A stretch of DNA of 64,000 bases from Longimicrobiales bacterium. GTDB lineage: Bacteria > Gemmatimonadota > Gemmatimonadetes > Longimicrobiales > Gaopeijiaceae. A program made the translations under genes and the position numbers. Location: positions 1 through 64,000 of the forward strand of contig JAQWPM010000013.1 in NCBI GenBank assembly GCA_029245345.1, read 5' to 3'. Positions within the stretch are counted from its first letter, which is position 1, and each line of letters starts with the position of its first letter. The notes below the pieces were generated by a model that was given only the letters and a program-made list of their open reading frames with translations, did not search any database and had not been told where the DNA came from. Below are positions 32,811 through 40,694 of this stretch, one piece after another.

Positions 32811-34388
32811 CTAGTTCCCTGCGGCTTTCCTCGGTAGCACCTCGTCCGCCATCGCCGCTTGATATACAAACACGGCCATGATCACGGCGTTCTTCTTGAG
32901 ATCGTCGAGTGGGATCGTATCGAAGAAATCGAGATTCGTATGACCGCCTGTACCGCCCACGCGGGCCTGCAAGAATTGGAAGGCGGGTAGGCCGGCGGCG
33001 TCGAAGGGGACGTGGTCCGTGCTGCCCACGCCCTGCGGAGAGATGGTCGTCATGCCCATGTCACGCAGGGGCTCCATCCACGCTGAGAACGGTGTGCGCA
33101 CGTGCTCGTTTCCTTGGAGCCAGATGCCGCGGTACTGACCCGGGCCATAGTCCTGGTTGAAGTACGCCGAGAATCTCTCGTAAGCGTCTGTCGTGCCCAC
33201 TGACGGATCACTGGGATCCCCGAAGTGGTCGCGCACATACGCTCTGGAACCCCACAGCCCTTGCTCCTCCCCAGACCAAAGGGCGATCCGAATCGTGCGG
33301 CGCGGACGCGCACCGACCGCTTCCAGAATGCGCATCGCCTCGAGCATGACGGCGACACCCGAGGTGTTGTCTGAGGCGTTCGGACTCCCGTGCCAGGTGT
33401 CGAAGTGCGCGCCAAGCATGACGACTTCGTCAGCCTTGTCCGTCCCCGCGATTTCTCCGATCGCGTTGTGGGCCTCAGTCACCGCGTCGCCGTGGCGATT
33501 TCGCACCTCGACTTCCACCTCGACCGTGAGGCCCCGAGCTACGACTCGGTATATGCGGTTGTAGTGCTCGGGGGTCACCGCGACCACCGGCACCGAACCC
33601 AATGTCTCGGCCCGCGCCCACTGGTCCACTTTGGCTCCGGGTCTAGCGAAGCCCCGCACCGCACCAGGCCAGCCGCTGTTGGACTCCAGGACGACGGCCA
33701 CACCCTCCTCCACGTAGAAGGCCAGCTTTTCTGCAGCGGTCAGTACCTCGGGATTGGAGGGAGCACCGGGATAGAGCTGTGAGAAATACGGGTCAGCACC
33801 GCGGATAGGTACGATGACGTCTTCTTCCAGCGCGCGAAGTTCTTCATCGGTCCGGCGGGGCGTGCCCGTGGCGAACCGCGTAAGGTCGATGGTCGGGGGC
33901 GGAGAAGAGAGGACCGCACGACCACGCAGCTTTCCTCGGTACTGTGCGAGGTCCGCGCGGGAACGGATCCCGCCCATGACGACCTCGAGGCGCTGCTTCC
34001 CATCCGTCCCCGGCGTGTGAGCGATCGGGTATGCGACCAAGGGTGAGTAGTCCGGCTCAATCATGTGAACCGAGACGTACTCGTTGTCCCAGCTCACGCC
34101 GTAGTCCATGAACGGCTCGAGATGCGTGTTCATCAGACCGATACGGTCCATTTCCGTCAGGACCCAGGACTGCGCGCGCCGCATATCGTCCGAATTCGTA
34201 AGCCGAGCCCCGAGCACATCGGTCATATACGAGAACGTGTTCGGGAGTTGAGACCGTTGGAGGCCCTCTTCTCGAATCTTGGCGATCATTTCGAGATCGG
34301 GCGCCCAACTGGCGTCTTGGGCGGTGGTCGGAGAGCCGATCGTCATGACGGCCAAGGCCAACAACCCAGACTTCGATACGCGTCGCAT
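32811..34388 (-). CDS. Exported M28-family aminopeptidase
   Basis: The 525-residue protein begins with a signal peptide (MRRVSKSGLLALAVMTIGSP, ending TAQ). A PA-like region occupies about 130-280. The M28 catalytic domain follows, with LGAHFDTWHGSPNASDNTSG (zinc His and bridging Asp), WSGEEQGLWGS (general-base Glu and zinc Glu), YFNQDYGPG and a late His in GGHTNLDFFDT. It should release N-terminal residues from peptides outside the cytoplasm. A paralogue lies divergently at 35277, separated by a graveyard of gene remnants. Confidence 0.9.
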   Translation of the reverse strand: MRRVSKSGLLALAVMTIGSPTTAQDASWAPDLEMIAKIREEGLQRSQLPNTFSYMTDVLGARLTNSDDMRRAQSWVLTEMDRIGLMNTHLEPFMDYGVSWDNEYVSVHMIEPDYSPLVAYPIAHTPGTDGKQRLEVVMGGIRSRADLAQYRGKLRGRAVLSSPPPTIDLTRFATGTPRRTDEELRALEEDVIVPIRGADPYFSQLYPGAPSNPEVLTAAEKLAFYVEEGVAVVLESNSGWPGAVRGFARPGAKVDQWARAETLGSVPVVAVTPEHYNRIYRVVARGLTVEVEVEVRNRHGDAVTEAHNAIGEIAGTDKADEVVMLGAHFDTWHGSPNASDNTSGVAVMLEAMRILEAVGARPRRTIRIALWSGEEQGLWGSRAYVRDHFGDPSDPSVGTTDAYERFSAYFNQDYGPGQYRGIWLQGNEHVRTPFSAWMEPLRDMGMTTISPQGVGSTDHVPFDAAGLPAFQFLQARVGGTGGHTNLDFFDTIPLDDLKKNAVIMAVFVYQAAMADEVLPRKAAGN

Positions 34389-34521
34389 ATGGAGATCCTC
34401 AGAACTGCGGAACGGGTGGTCAGGTTATGCAGCCGGGTTCTCTGTCGCTACTGGATCCCGTGTTTCTGTCCGCCGTCGCCTGTTGGCTGAGCCCTACAGC
34501 CCAAGGCCCAACCCAGTGGCT

Positions 34522-34782
34522 CTTGGGGCCGAAGCCCGGGATGTGGTGGACATGGTTGCACGCGAAGAGGGCCTCGATCGGGCTCGGGCTCGGAGCGACC
34601 ATGCTTGTGCCCCTCACCGTGCTTCTCGGTGCGGTCCTGCGGGGCTTCGCGCTGGACCCGGTCACTCCAGTAACGCTGGTGTGGGTCGTCCTGGCTCTGT
34701 TCGTGTGGGGACGCTGGCCAGTGTCGTGCCTGCCACACGGGCATTGCGCGTAGACCCGGTGGCTGTGCTGAAGACGACCTAG
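34522..34782 (+). pseudogene. 3' remnant of a MacB/FtsX-type ABC permease
   Basis: Three frames in succession rebuild a permease C-terminus. LGAEARDVVDMVARE (from 34522) is followed, one frame over, by IGLGLGATMLVPLTVLLGAV and FALDPVTPVTLVWVVLALFV. The original frame then resumes with TLASVVPATRALRVDPVAVL and a TAG at 34780-34782. This is the usual end of macrolide-export-type permeases (helix, last span, PARRAxxVDPxxAL). Two compensating frame changes and absence of the N-terminal 700 or so residues make it dead. Confidence 0.8.
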
Positions 34783-34830
34783 CGGCTCGGCTGGCCGAAC
34801 GGCCGAGTATGCCTAGTGGACCGGCTAGCG

Positions 34831-34866
34831 CTAGATCTTTCCGGTGGCTGTCTTGGGAAGTTCTTC
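34831..34866 (-). pseudogene. Tiny remnant of an acyl-CoA synthetase tail
   Basis: On the minus strand the bases read EELPKTATGKI followed directly by a stop, the A10 motif that ends adenylate-forming enzymes. The intact gene ending at 36840 has KELPKTATGKIQRYRL. The two DNA stretches are clearly similar but not identical. The fragment is only 12 codons, so chance cannot be fully excluded. Confidence 0.4.
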
Positions 34867-34996
34867 GGCATGAAAAAAAGCTCATTCTGGGACGCAGTCG
34901 GCCAATGGATTAGAAGTCGGTCGTGCTCTTTGCAGCTTTTTGGAGTTGTCCAACCATGGCCCCTGACCAACCTCTCTGATCCAGCTCGAGTTGCCG

Positions 34997-35173
34997 ATGC
35001 TCAGTCCCAAGCGCTTCCTCACATTCGTTGGTGTTCTCTGCGCCGCCTTCACCGACTCACACCACTACTCGGTTGGGATCCGGCATGTCTTCGTGGAGGG
35101 TGGGGAGGTTCTCGACGAAGGTCAGATGACCGCGGCTCGTCCTGGCCGTTTCTTGGAGCGCGCAGGCCGGTAG
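34997..35173 (+). pseudogene. Internally deleted D-aminoacylase-like gene
   Basis: The frame from the ATG at 34997 encodes a signal peptide (MLSPKRFLTFVGVLCAAFT) joined straight to YSVGIRHVFVEGGEVLDEGQ and TAARPGRFLERAGR. The second part is the C-terminal strand of amidohydrolases of the D-aminoacylase type; compare VIHVFVNGGHVLSDGEHTGA in the gene ending at 50349. About 450 catalytic residues are missing, so a large in-frame deletion is likely. The 58-codon product would be secreted but inert. Confidence 0.65.
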
Positions 35174-35276
35174 CGCTGACGGAGAACCTGTGGCTGACGC
35201 TCCACCGTCGGCGCAGTACATTGGTGCTTGCCCCCGCACATCGATGTTGCCGATCCGTCTTCGCAGGAAGAATCCA

Positions 35277-36824
35277 ATGAAGTGCGTCGCCCGAACCCTC
35301 GCAGCGTTCTCGATTTTGGCCGCTCTCGCCGCACCTGCCGCCTCCCAAGAGGTCGTGCACTGGGATGTCGTGGATGACATCCGCACGGAGGGCTTGGACA
35401 ACTCTCAGGTTATGGAATACGCCGGTTACCTCACGGATGTGATCGGGCCGCGCCTCACTGCGTCTCCCAACATGCGTGAGGCTCAGGAATACGTAATGGA
35501 TCAGCTCCGCGCGCTCGGACTTTCAGCCATCGTGAAAGAGCCTTGGGGCGAAGAGGCCGTGGGCTGGGAGGTTCAGCGTGTATCCGTTCACATGACCGCG
35601 CCGGATTACCAAATGGTCATCGCGTATCCCTATGCGTTAACACCGGGAACGGACGGGCCGATCGTGACGCAGGCGGTAAACGCGGTGATCGAGACACGGG
35701 CGGATCTGGCCAAGTATCGGGGCCGTCTGGACGGCGCGATTGTGCTGGCTACACCGCCCATGCCGACGAGTCCGCGTTTTGTGCAGGACGCTTTTCGGCA
35801 CACAGACGAATCCCTTCGGGTTTTTGAGACCGAAGGCCGTGATGTCATCAGCCAGACGTATGCTCGGGGCCAACTGGAACAGTCAACGTTCAGGCGCGAG
35901 GGGATCTCGGAAGCCGAGGTCGAGGAGTTCTACGCCTCGGAGGGCGTCGCTGTTGTGCTGAAGGCCAGCATCGGCGGAGACGGGACGGTCTCAGTGACGG
36001 GGCACCCGACCACGAGCGGAAATAGGACCCGGGCGGCCGTTGAGGCTGCGCTTCCGACTCTGGCGGTCGCTGCGGAGCACTACAACCGCTTATACAGGCT
36101 CAACGAGCGGGGCCTGCCGGTGACGATGGAGGTGGACGTCCGCGTGGCCATCGATGAAACGGACACGCGCACCTACAACGTCTTCGCAGAGATCCCGGGA
36201 ACGGATCTAGCGCACGAGATAGTGGGCATCGGGGCGCACCTAGACTCCTGGCACAGTGGGACCGGAGCCACGGATAACGCCGGTGGTGTGTCTGTGATGC
36301 TTGAGGCGATGCGTATTCTGAAGTCGATCGATGTACAGCCGCGGCGCACGATCCGTGTCTTCCTGTGGAGCTACGAAGAGGGAGGGCTGCGCGGATCGAG
36401 AGGATACGTGAAGAACCACCTGGGTAACGCTTCCGAAGGGACCACGACTCCCGCACACGACAACTTTTCGGTCTATCTCAACACCGATAACGGGACGGGG
36501 CAGGCAAGGGGTGTGCATCTACAAGGGAACCGCCCCGCGGCACCCATATTCGAGGCATGGATGAAGCCGTTCTTGGATCTGGGTGTGGAGACGCTGTCCC
36601 AGTTCAGTAACCGGGCCACCGATCACCAGTCGTTCAATGAGGCGGGGCTGCCGGGCTTTCAGTTACTGCAGGACCGGATCGACTATCGCGCACGGACGCA
36701 CCACTTCAGCATGGACAACTTCGATCAACTGTTGCCGAGAGATCTCGCCATCAACGCGACTGTGGTCGCGAGTTTCGCCTATCATGCGGCGATGCGCGAA
36801 GGGGTGTTCCCGCGTCCTAGATGA
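35277..36824 (+). CDS. Exported M28-family aminopeptidase (second copy)
   Basis: The ATG at 35277 has AGGAAG 8 bases upstream and starts a signal peptide (MKCVARTLAAFSILAALAAP, ending ASQ), giving 515 residues. The M28 domain keeps GIGAHLDSWHSGTGATDNAG, WSYEEGGLRGS (here YEE replaces the usual GEE; both Glu kept), YLNTDNGTG and RTHHFSMDNFDQL. It is a paralogue of the 32811-34388 product, with the same PA-like insertion and spacing. The differences in the catalytic loops suggest different peptide preference. It converges with the CoA-ligase gene, 15 bases between stops. Confidence 0.9.
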   Translation: MKCVARTLAAFSILAALAAPAASQEVVHWDVVDDIRTEGLDNSQVMEYAGYLTDVIGPRLTASPNMREAQEYVMDQLRALGLSAIVKEPWGEEAVGWEVQRVSVHMTAPDYQMVIAYPYALTPGTDGPIVTQAVNAVIETRADLAKYRGRLDGAIVLATPPMPTSPRFVQDAFRHTDESLRVFETEGRDVISQTYARGQLEQSTFRREGISEAEVEEFYASEGVAVVLKASIGGDGTVSVTGHPTTSGNRTRAAVEAALPTLAVAAEHYNRLYRLNERGLPVTMEVDVRVAIDETDTRTYNVFAEIPGTDLAHEIVGIGAHLDSWHSGTGATDNAGGVSVMLEAMRILKSIDVQPRRTIRVFLWSYEEGGLRGSRGYVKNHLGNASEGTTTPAHDNFSVYLNTDNGTGQARGVHLQGNRPAAPIFEAWMKPFLDLGVETLSQFSNRATDHQSFNEAGLPGFQLLQDRIDYRARTHHFSMDNFDQLLPRDLAINATVVASFAYHAAMREGVFPRPR

Positions 36825-36839
36825 GCAGGCCGGAACGGT

Positions 36840-38414
36840 TCAGCCGGGGTGCCGCAGTCGGTACCGCTGGATCTTCCCGGTCGCGGTCTTCGGCAGCTCT
36901 TTGACGAACTCGATCCACCTGGGGCGCTTGTAGGCCGCCATGTTCTCGACGCAATGCGTAATCAAGTCGGCCGTCATGTCGTCGTTGGCGGGTTGGCCTT
37001 CTTGGAGCACAACAAATGCCTTGGGTTTGACCAGGTCCGAGCCGTCCGTTGCACCGACCACGGCACATTCGAGGACTGCGGCGTGAGCGATCAGGGTGCT
37101 TTCCACCTCTACGGGGGAAACCCAGATGCCGCCTACTTTGAGCATGTCGTCGGTGCGGCCTGCGTGCCAGAAATATCCGTCCTCGTCCTCCAAGTACTTG
37201 TCACCCGTGTCGAGCCACTCACCCAGAAAGGTCTGACGCGATCTCTCGGGGTCGTGTAGGTAGAAGAGGGTCGACGTCTCTCCTTTGATGTGGAGGTTCC
37301 CGATCTCTCCCTGAGGCACGGGTGCCCCGTCTGGATCGACGAGGCGGCACTCGTATCCCGGGACCGGCTTGCCACTACTGCCCGGACGGACATCGCCCGG
37401 CCGGTTCGAGACGAAGATGTGGAAGTTCTCGGTCGATCCAATGCCGTCGATCAGTTCGATGCCGGTGCGATCGAAGAAGTCCTGCCAAACTGGGGCGGGC
37501 AGCGCCTCGCCGGCCGAGACGCCAAGACGAATCGAGCACACGGCGTAGACGTTCGTGAAGTCGTCGACGGCGAGAATCGAGGCGTAGCTGGTCGGGGAGG
37601 TGAAGAAGATGGTCGGTCGGTGACGATCAACGACTGCGAGGACGTCCTTGGCCTGCCTCGGGCTCCCTGGATACAGCACGGAGGACGCTCCCACGAACCA
37701 CGGGAAGATCAGATTCCCGCCGAGCCCGAAGGTGAAGAACAGCTTTGCGACCGAGAAGGTCCGGTCCTCGGCGGTCAGGCCGAGCACGTCGACGCCCCAG
37801 AGTTGTGCGGTGAGGGGGAGGTCCTGATGACTGTGCAAGATGCCCTTCGGGCGGCCCGTCGTGCCGCTCGAGTAGTTGAGTGTCGCGTAGTCGGTTCGGT
37901 GCGTGTCAGCCGCGGTCAGCTCAGTGGGTTCGCCAGATATCCACGATTCGTAGGTTAGGAACGCATCGTCGCGGTCTCCTTCAGAGCCGATAACGACCAC
38001 GTGCTCGACGCTGGGCGCTTGGGGGATGGCCTCCTCCACGACTGAGACGAGTGACGCATGCACCAACAGTACCCGAGGTCGTGCGTCCCGCAGGACGTAG
38101 GTCTGTTCCTTTATGGTGAGCAACGTGCTCATGCCGACGGCGACAGCACCGACTTTCAGGCATGCGAAGAACGCGATCGGCCACTCTGCAGTGTCCAGAC
38201 TCAGGAACGCAACCGTGTCGCCCTGGCGTACGCCGAGCTTGAGAAGTGCGTTGCCGACGCGATCGACCTCTTCGGCGACTTGGCCGAAGGTCAACTCTCG
38301 GTCGTCAGTGACGAGCGCGACTGAGTCGGCTCTGTCGATCAGATTGCGCGAGAGGATGTCGACCGCGTTGTAGTACTCGGGAAGGTCCGCGGCTCGGCGT
38401 GCGCCTCGGGTCAC
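36840..38414 (-). CDS. Benzoate-CoA-ligase-like adenylate-forming enzyme
   Basis: The GTG at 38414 overlaps the stop of the upstream gene (GTGA), giving 524 residues. Adenylation motifs are all present: LNYSSGTTGRPKGILHSHQD (P-loop-like), FFTSPTSYASIL, LGVSAGEALPAPVW, DGIGSTENFHIF, LDTGDKYL and KELPKTATGKIQRYRL with the catalytic lysine. The arrangement FGLGGNLIFPWFVGAS is typical of the benzoate-CoA ligase group. It should activate an aromatic or related carboxylic acid with ATP and CoA in the cytoplasm. No ring-degradation genes are nearby. Confidence 0.87.
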   Translation of the reverse strand: MTRGARRAADLPEYYNAVDILSRNLIDRADSVALVTDDRELTFGQVAEEVDRVGNALLKLGVRQGDTVAFLSLDTAEWPIAFFACLKVGAVAVGMSTLLTIKEQTYVLRDARPRVLLVHASLVSVVEEAIPQAPSVEHVVVIGSEGDRDDAFLTYESWISGEPTELTAADTHRTDYATLNYSSGTTGRPKGILHSHQDLPLTAQLWGVDVLGLTAEDRTFSVAKLFFTFGLGGNLIFPWFVGASSVLYPGSPRQAKDVLAVVDRHRPTIFFTSPTSYASILAVDDFTNVYAVCSIRLGVSAGEALPAPVWQDFFDRTGIELIDGIGSTENFHIFVSNRPGDVRPGSSGKPVPGYECRLVDPDGAPVPQGEIGNLHIKGETSTLFYLHDPERSRQTFLGEWLDTGDKYLEDEDGYFWHAGRTDDMLKVGGIWVSPVEVESTLIAHAAVLECAVVGATDGSDLVKPKAFVVLQEGQPANDDMTADLITHCVENMAAYKRPRWIEFVKELPKTATGKIQRYRLRHPG

Positions 38415-38680
38415 GCCGAGAACATGCCTTCGACGTCTTCTCGGGTGTAAACCCGGAAGGCAATCATCGTCTCGGTTTTTACGATACCCTCCAGATGTCG
38501 CATGCTGTCGCTCACGACGTCCGCCACGTCCTCATTGCTTTGGACGCGAACGATGGCGATGAGGTCGTATCGGCCCGCTACGGAGAACACCTCTTTGATG
38601 CCGTTCATCTCGACCAGTGTCTCGGCTAGGGTGTTGATTTTGTCGGTTTCGGCTTCGATGAGAACTACTGCGGTGACCAT
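38411..38680 (-). CDS. Stand-alone Lrp/AsnC ligand-binding domain protein
   Basis: The ATG at 38680 is preceded by GGAGGA at a good distance, giving 89 residues. The whole protein is one RAM-type ferredoxin-like domain: VTAVVLIEAETDKINTLAET, GIKEVFSVAGRYDLIAIVRV and IVKTETMIAFRVYT. The DNA-binding helix-turn-helix of Lrp/AsnC is absent. Such domains bind amino acids or effectors and oligomerise. Overlap of its stop with the start of the CoA ligase shows coupling, so it may sense a metabolite of that enzyme or modulate it. That is inference. Confidence 0.85.
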   Translation of the reverse strand: MVTAVVLIEAETDKINTLAETLVEMNGIKEVFSVAGRYDLIAIVRVQSNEDVADVVSDSMRHLEGIVKTETMIAFRVYTREDVEGMFSA

Positions 38681-38969
38681 GACTGAAGTCCTCCAATCGG
38701 GCTTGTCGGGTTGGCACTGAATTTGGCCTATCATGAGGCTGAAGGTGAGAGATGTACAGGCGTGCGTCGCACCGGCTTGCTTTGATAGGGATGCTGGCTG
38801 AAGGTTGCCTTCGATTCATATCCCGAGGCATCACTCGACCCGAAGGGAAAAGGTACTCCAGCATGGCGAAGCACAGTGGGTGACCACGAAGTTCATGCCT
38901 CGTGGTGAAGGGCTGAACATCGTGACTTCACTGGCACAGCCAGAAACTGCGTAGCCGTCGGCCTCAACA

Positions 38970-40661
38970 ATGGACTTTCGCATGTTCCGTTTGCCCCGTT
39001 TCACCGTGATCGCAGCACTGTCGACCCTCTTTTGGACGATGGCTGCCATTCCGGCGAGCGACGTGACCGTCGCTCTAGAGTCAGTGACTTCTGCCGTTCG
39101 CTTCGATGCGTATGTGAAACAACCCGGCATCGACGCGATCCACTACACCTTTGGGATCACCCTGAGTGATGAGTCGGACGAGATCCGAGCAGAGTCCGTT
39201 GCTGATCTGCGCTTCGTTCAGGGCGGGGTCACCAGCCTGTTTCTCGACCTCACGTCAATCATGTCTGAGGGGACAGGGATGGTTGTGGAGTCCGTCACGA
39301 TGGACGGGCGTCCCGTCGCGTTCGTCCACGAAGACGATCATCTCACACTGACTCTGGACGTTGCACCCGCGGTCGGTGAGCGCCGACGGTTCACGGTGCG
39401 TTACAGCGGCATTCCTGGGGCGGGACTGTGGATCGGCCTCAATCGGCATGACGAGCGGAGTTTCTTCAGCACGAACTGGCCCGACGAAGCCCGCGAGTGG
39501 TTGCCCGTGATCGACCATCCGTCCGACAAAGCGACGAGCGAGTTCATCGTCGTAGCGCCCGATCACTACCAGGTCGTGGCGAACGGACTGCTCGTCGAGC
39601 AGAACGACCGGCCGGACGGGACGCGAAGAACGCATTGGAAACAATCAGTACCGATCTCTACGTGGCTCAACGCACTGGGAGTGGCGCGCTTCACTTCGCG
39701 GACATTCGCCACAGTCGATGGCGGCATCGAGCTGCAGACCTGGGTGAGCCATCAAGAACGTGAGGAAGGCATCGCCACCTTCGAGATTCCCGTCATGCAG
39801 GCGTACGACTTCTACACCTCCCATATCGGACCGTATTCGTACGAGAAGTTGGCGAACGTCGAGGCTGCCGGGATGGGTGGAGGAATGGAGCACGCGAGCG
39901 TCATCTTCTACGGCGAAAGATCCGTCTCGATGGAGCCCGCGACAGGACTCGTGGCGCATGAAATCGCACACCAGTGGTGGGGAAATTCGGTCACGGAGAG
40001 CGATTGGAACGACGTGTGGCTCAGTGAGGGATTCGCCACCTACTTCACGCTCCTGACGACCGAACACTACCGTGGACGCGACGCTTTTGTGGCCGGCCTG
40101 CAACGCAGTCGCGCTTCGGTTTTCGAAGCAGAAGAGAGGCGTCCTGACGCTTCAGTCGTCCATCCGGACTTAGGTGACATGAGCGGCATCTTCAATGGTC
40201 TCCAGTACGGAAAGGGCGGGTGGGTCCTACACGTGCTTCGCGGCCAGATAGGGACCGAGTTGTTCTGGGCCGGCATTCGCGAATACTATGCGCTCTATCA
40301 GAACAGCACCGCTTCCACCGACGACTTTCAGCGAGTGATGGAGGAAGTGTCGGGCCAGGAACTACAGTGGTTCTTCGATCAGTGGCTGCGCAGGGAAGGG
40401 TCCTCGCCGATGGTCGAGGGAACGTGGGCGTACCAGGGCGGCCAGATCGTTTTGGAGCTGACTCAGACGCAACCGGGTGCCCCATACCGGGTAGGGCTCG
40501 ACGTTGGGATCACAGCGGACGGGGACGGATCTCGGGTCGAAAGGGTCGAGATGACAGAGAAGTCCCAGCGGTTTGAGATCGCGGTTGGCGATGCGGTCAC
40601 GGGTGTCGTGCTGGACCCTGGGACTTGGATGCTTGCTGGACTGTCGCTGGAGCGCCGCTGA
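38970..40661 (+). CDS. M1-family aminopeptidase, exported
   Basis: The 563-residue product has a signal-like N-terminus (MFRLPRFTVIAALSTLFWTM; an ATG at 38982 is an alternative start). The beta-sandwich N-domain includes LWIGLNRHDERSFFSTNW and EWLPVIDHPSDKA. The catalytic domain has GGGMEHASV (305-311, the GxMEN-like exopeptidase motif with His for Asn), VAHEIAHQWWGNS with His330, Glu331 and His334, and WLSEGFATYF with zinc Glu353. The C-terminal M1 domain is short, as in compact bacterial M1 proteins. It should trim N-terminal residues from periplasmic peptides. It is monocistronic. Confidence 0.92.
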   Translation: MDFRMFRLPRFTVIAALSTLFWTMAAIPASDVTVALESVTSAVRFDAYVKQPGIDAIHYTFGITLSDESDEIRAESVADLRFVQGGVTSLFLDLTSIMSEGTGMVVESVTMDGRPVAFVHEDDHLTLTLDVAPAVGERRRFTVRYSGIPGAGLWIGLNRHDERSFFSTNWPDEAREWLPVIDHPSDKATSEFIVVAPDHYQVVANGLLVEQNDRPDGTRRTHWKQSVPISTWLNALGVARFTSRTFATVDGGIELQTWVSHQEREEGIATFEIPVMQAYDFYTSHIGPYSYEKLANVEAAGMGGGMEHASVIFYGERSVSMEPATGLVAHEIAHQWWGNSVTESDWNDVWLSEGFATYFTLLTTEHYRGRDAFVAGLQRSRASVFEAEERRPDASVVHPDLGDMSGIFNGLQYGKGGWVLHVLRGQIGTELFWAGIREYYALYQNSTASTDDFQRVMEEVSGQELQWFFDQWLRREGSSPMVEGTWAYQGGQIVLELTQTQPGAPYRVGLDVGITADGDGSRVERVEMTEKSQRFEIAVGDAVTGVVLDPGTWMLAGLSLERR

Positions 40662-40694
40662 ATCGCTGCGGATCTCTAGGACCAAAAAGGCCCG

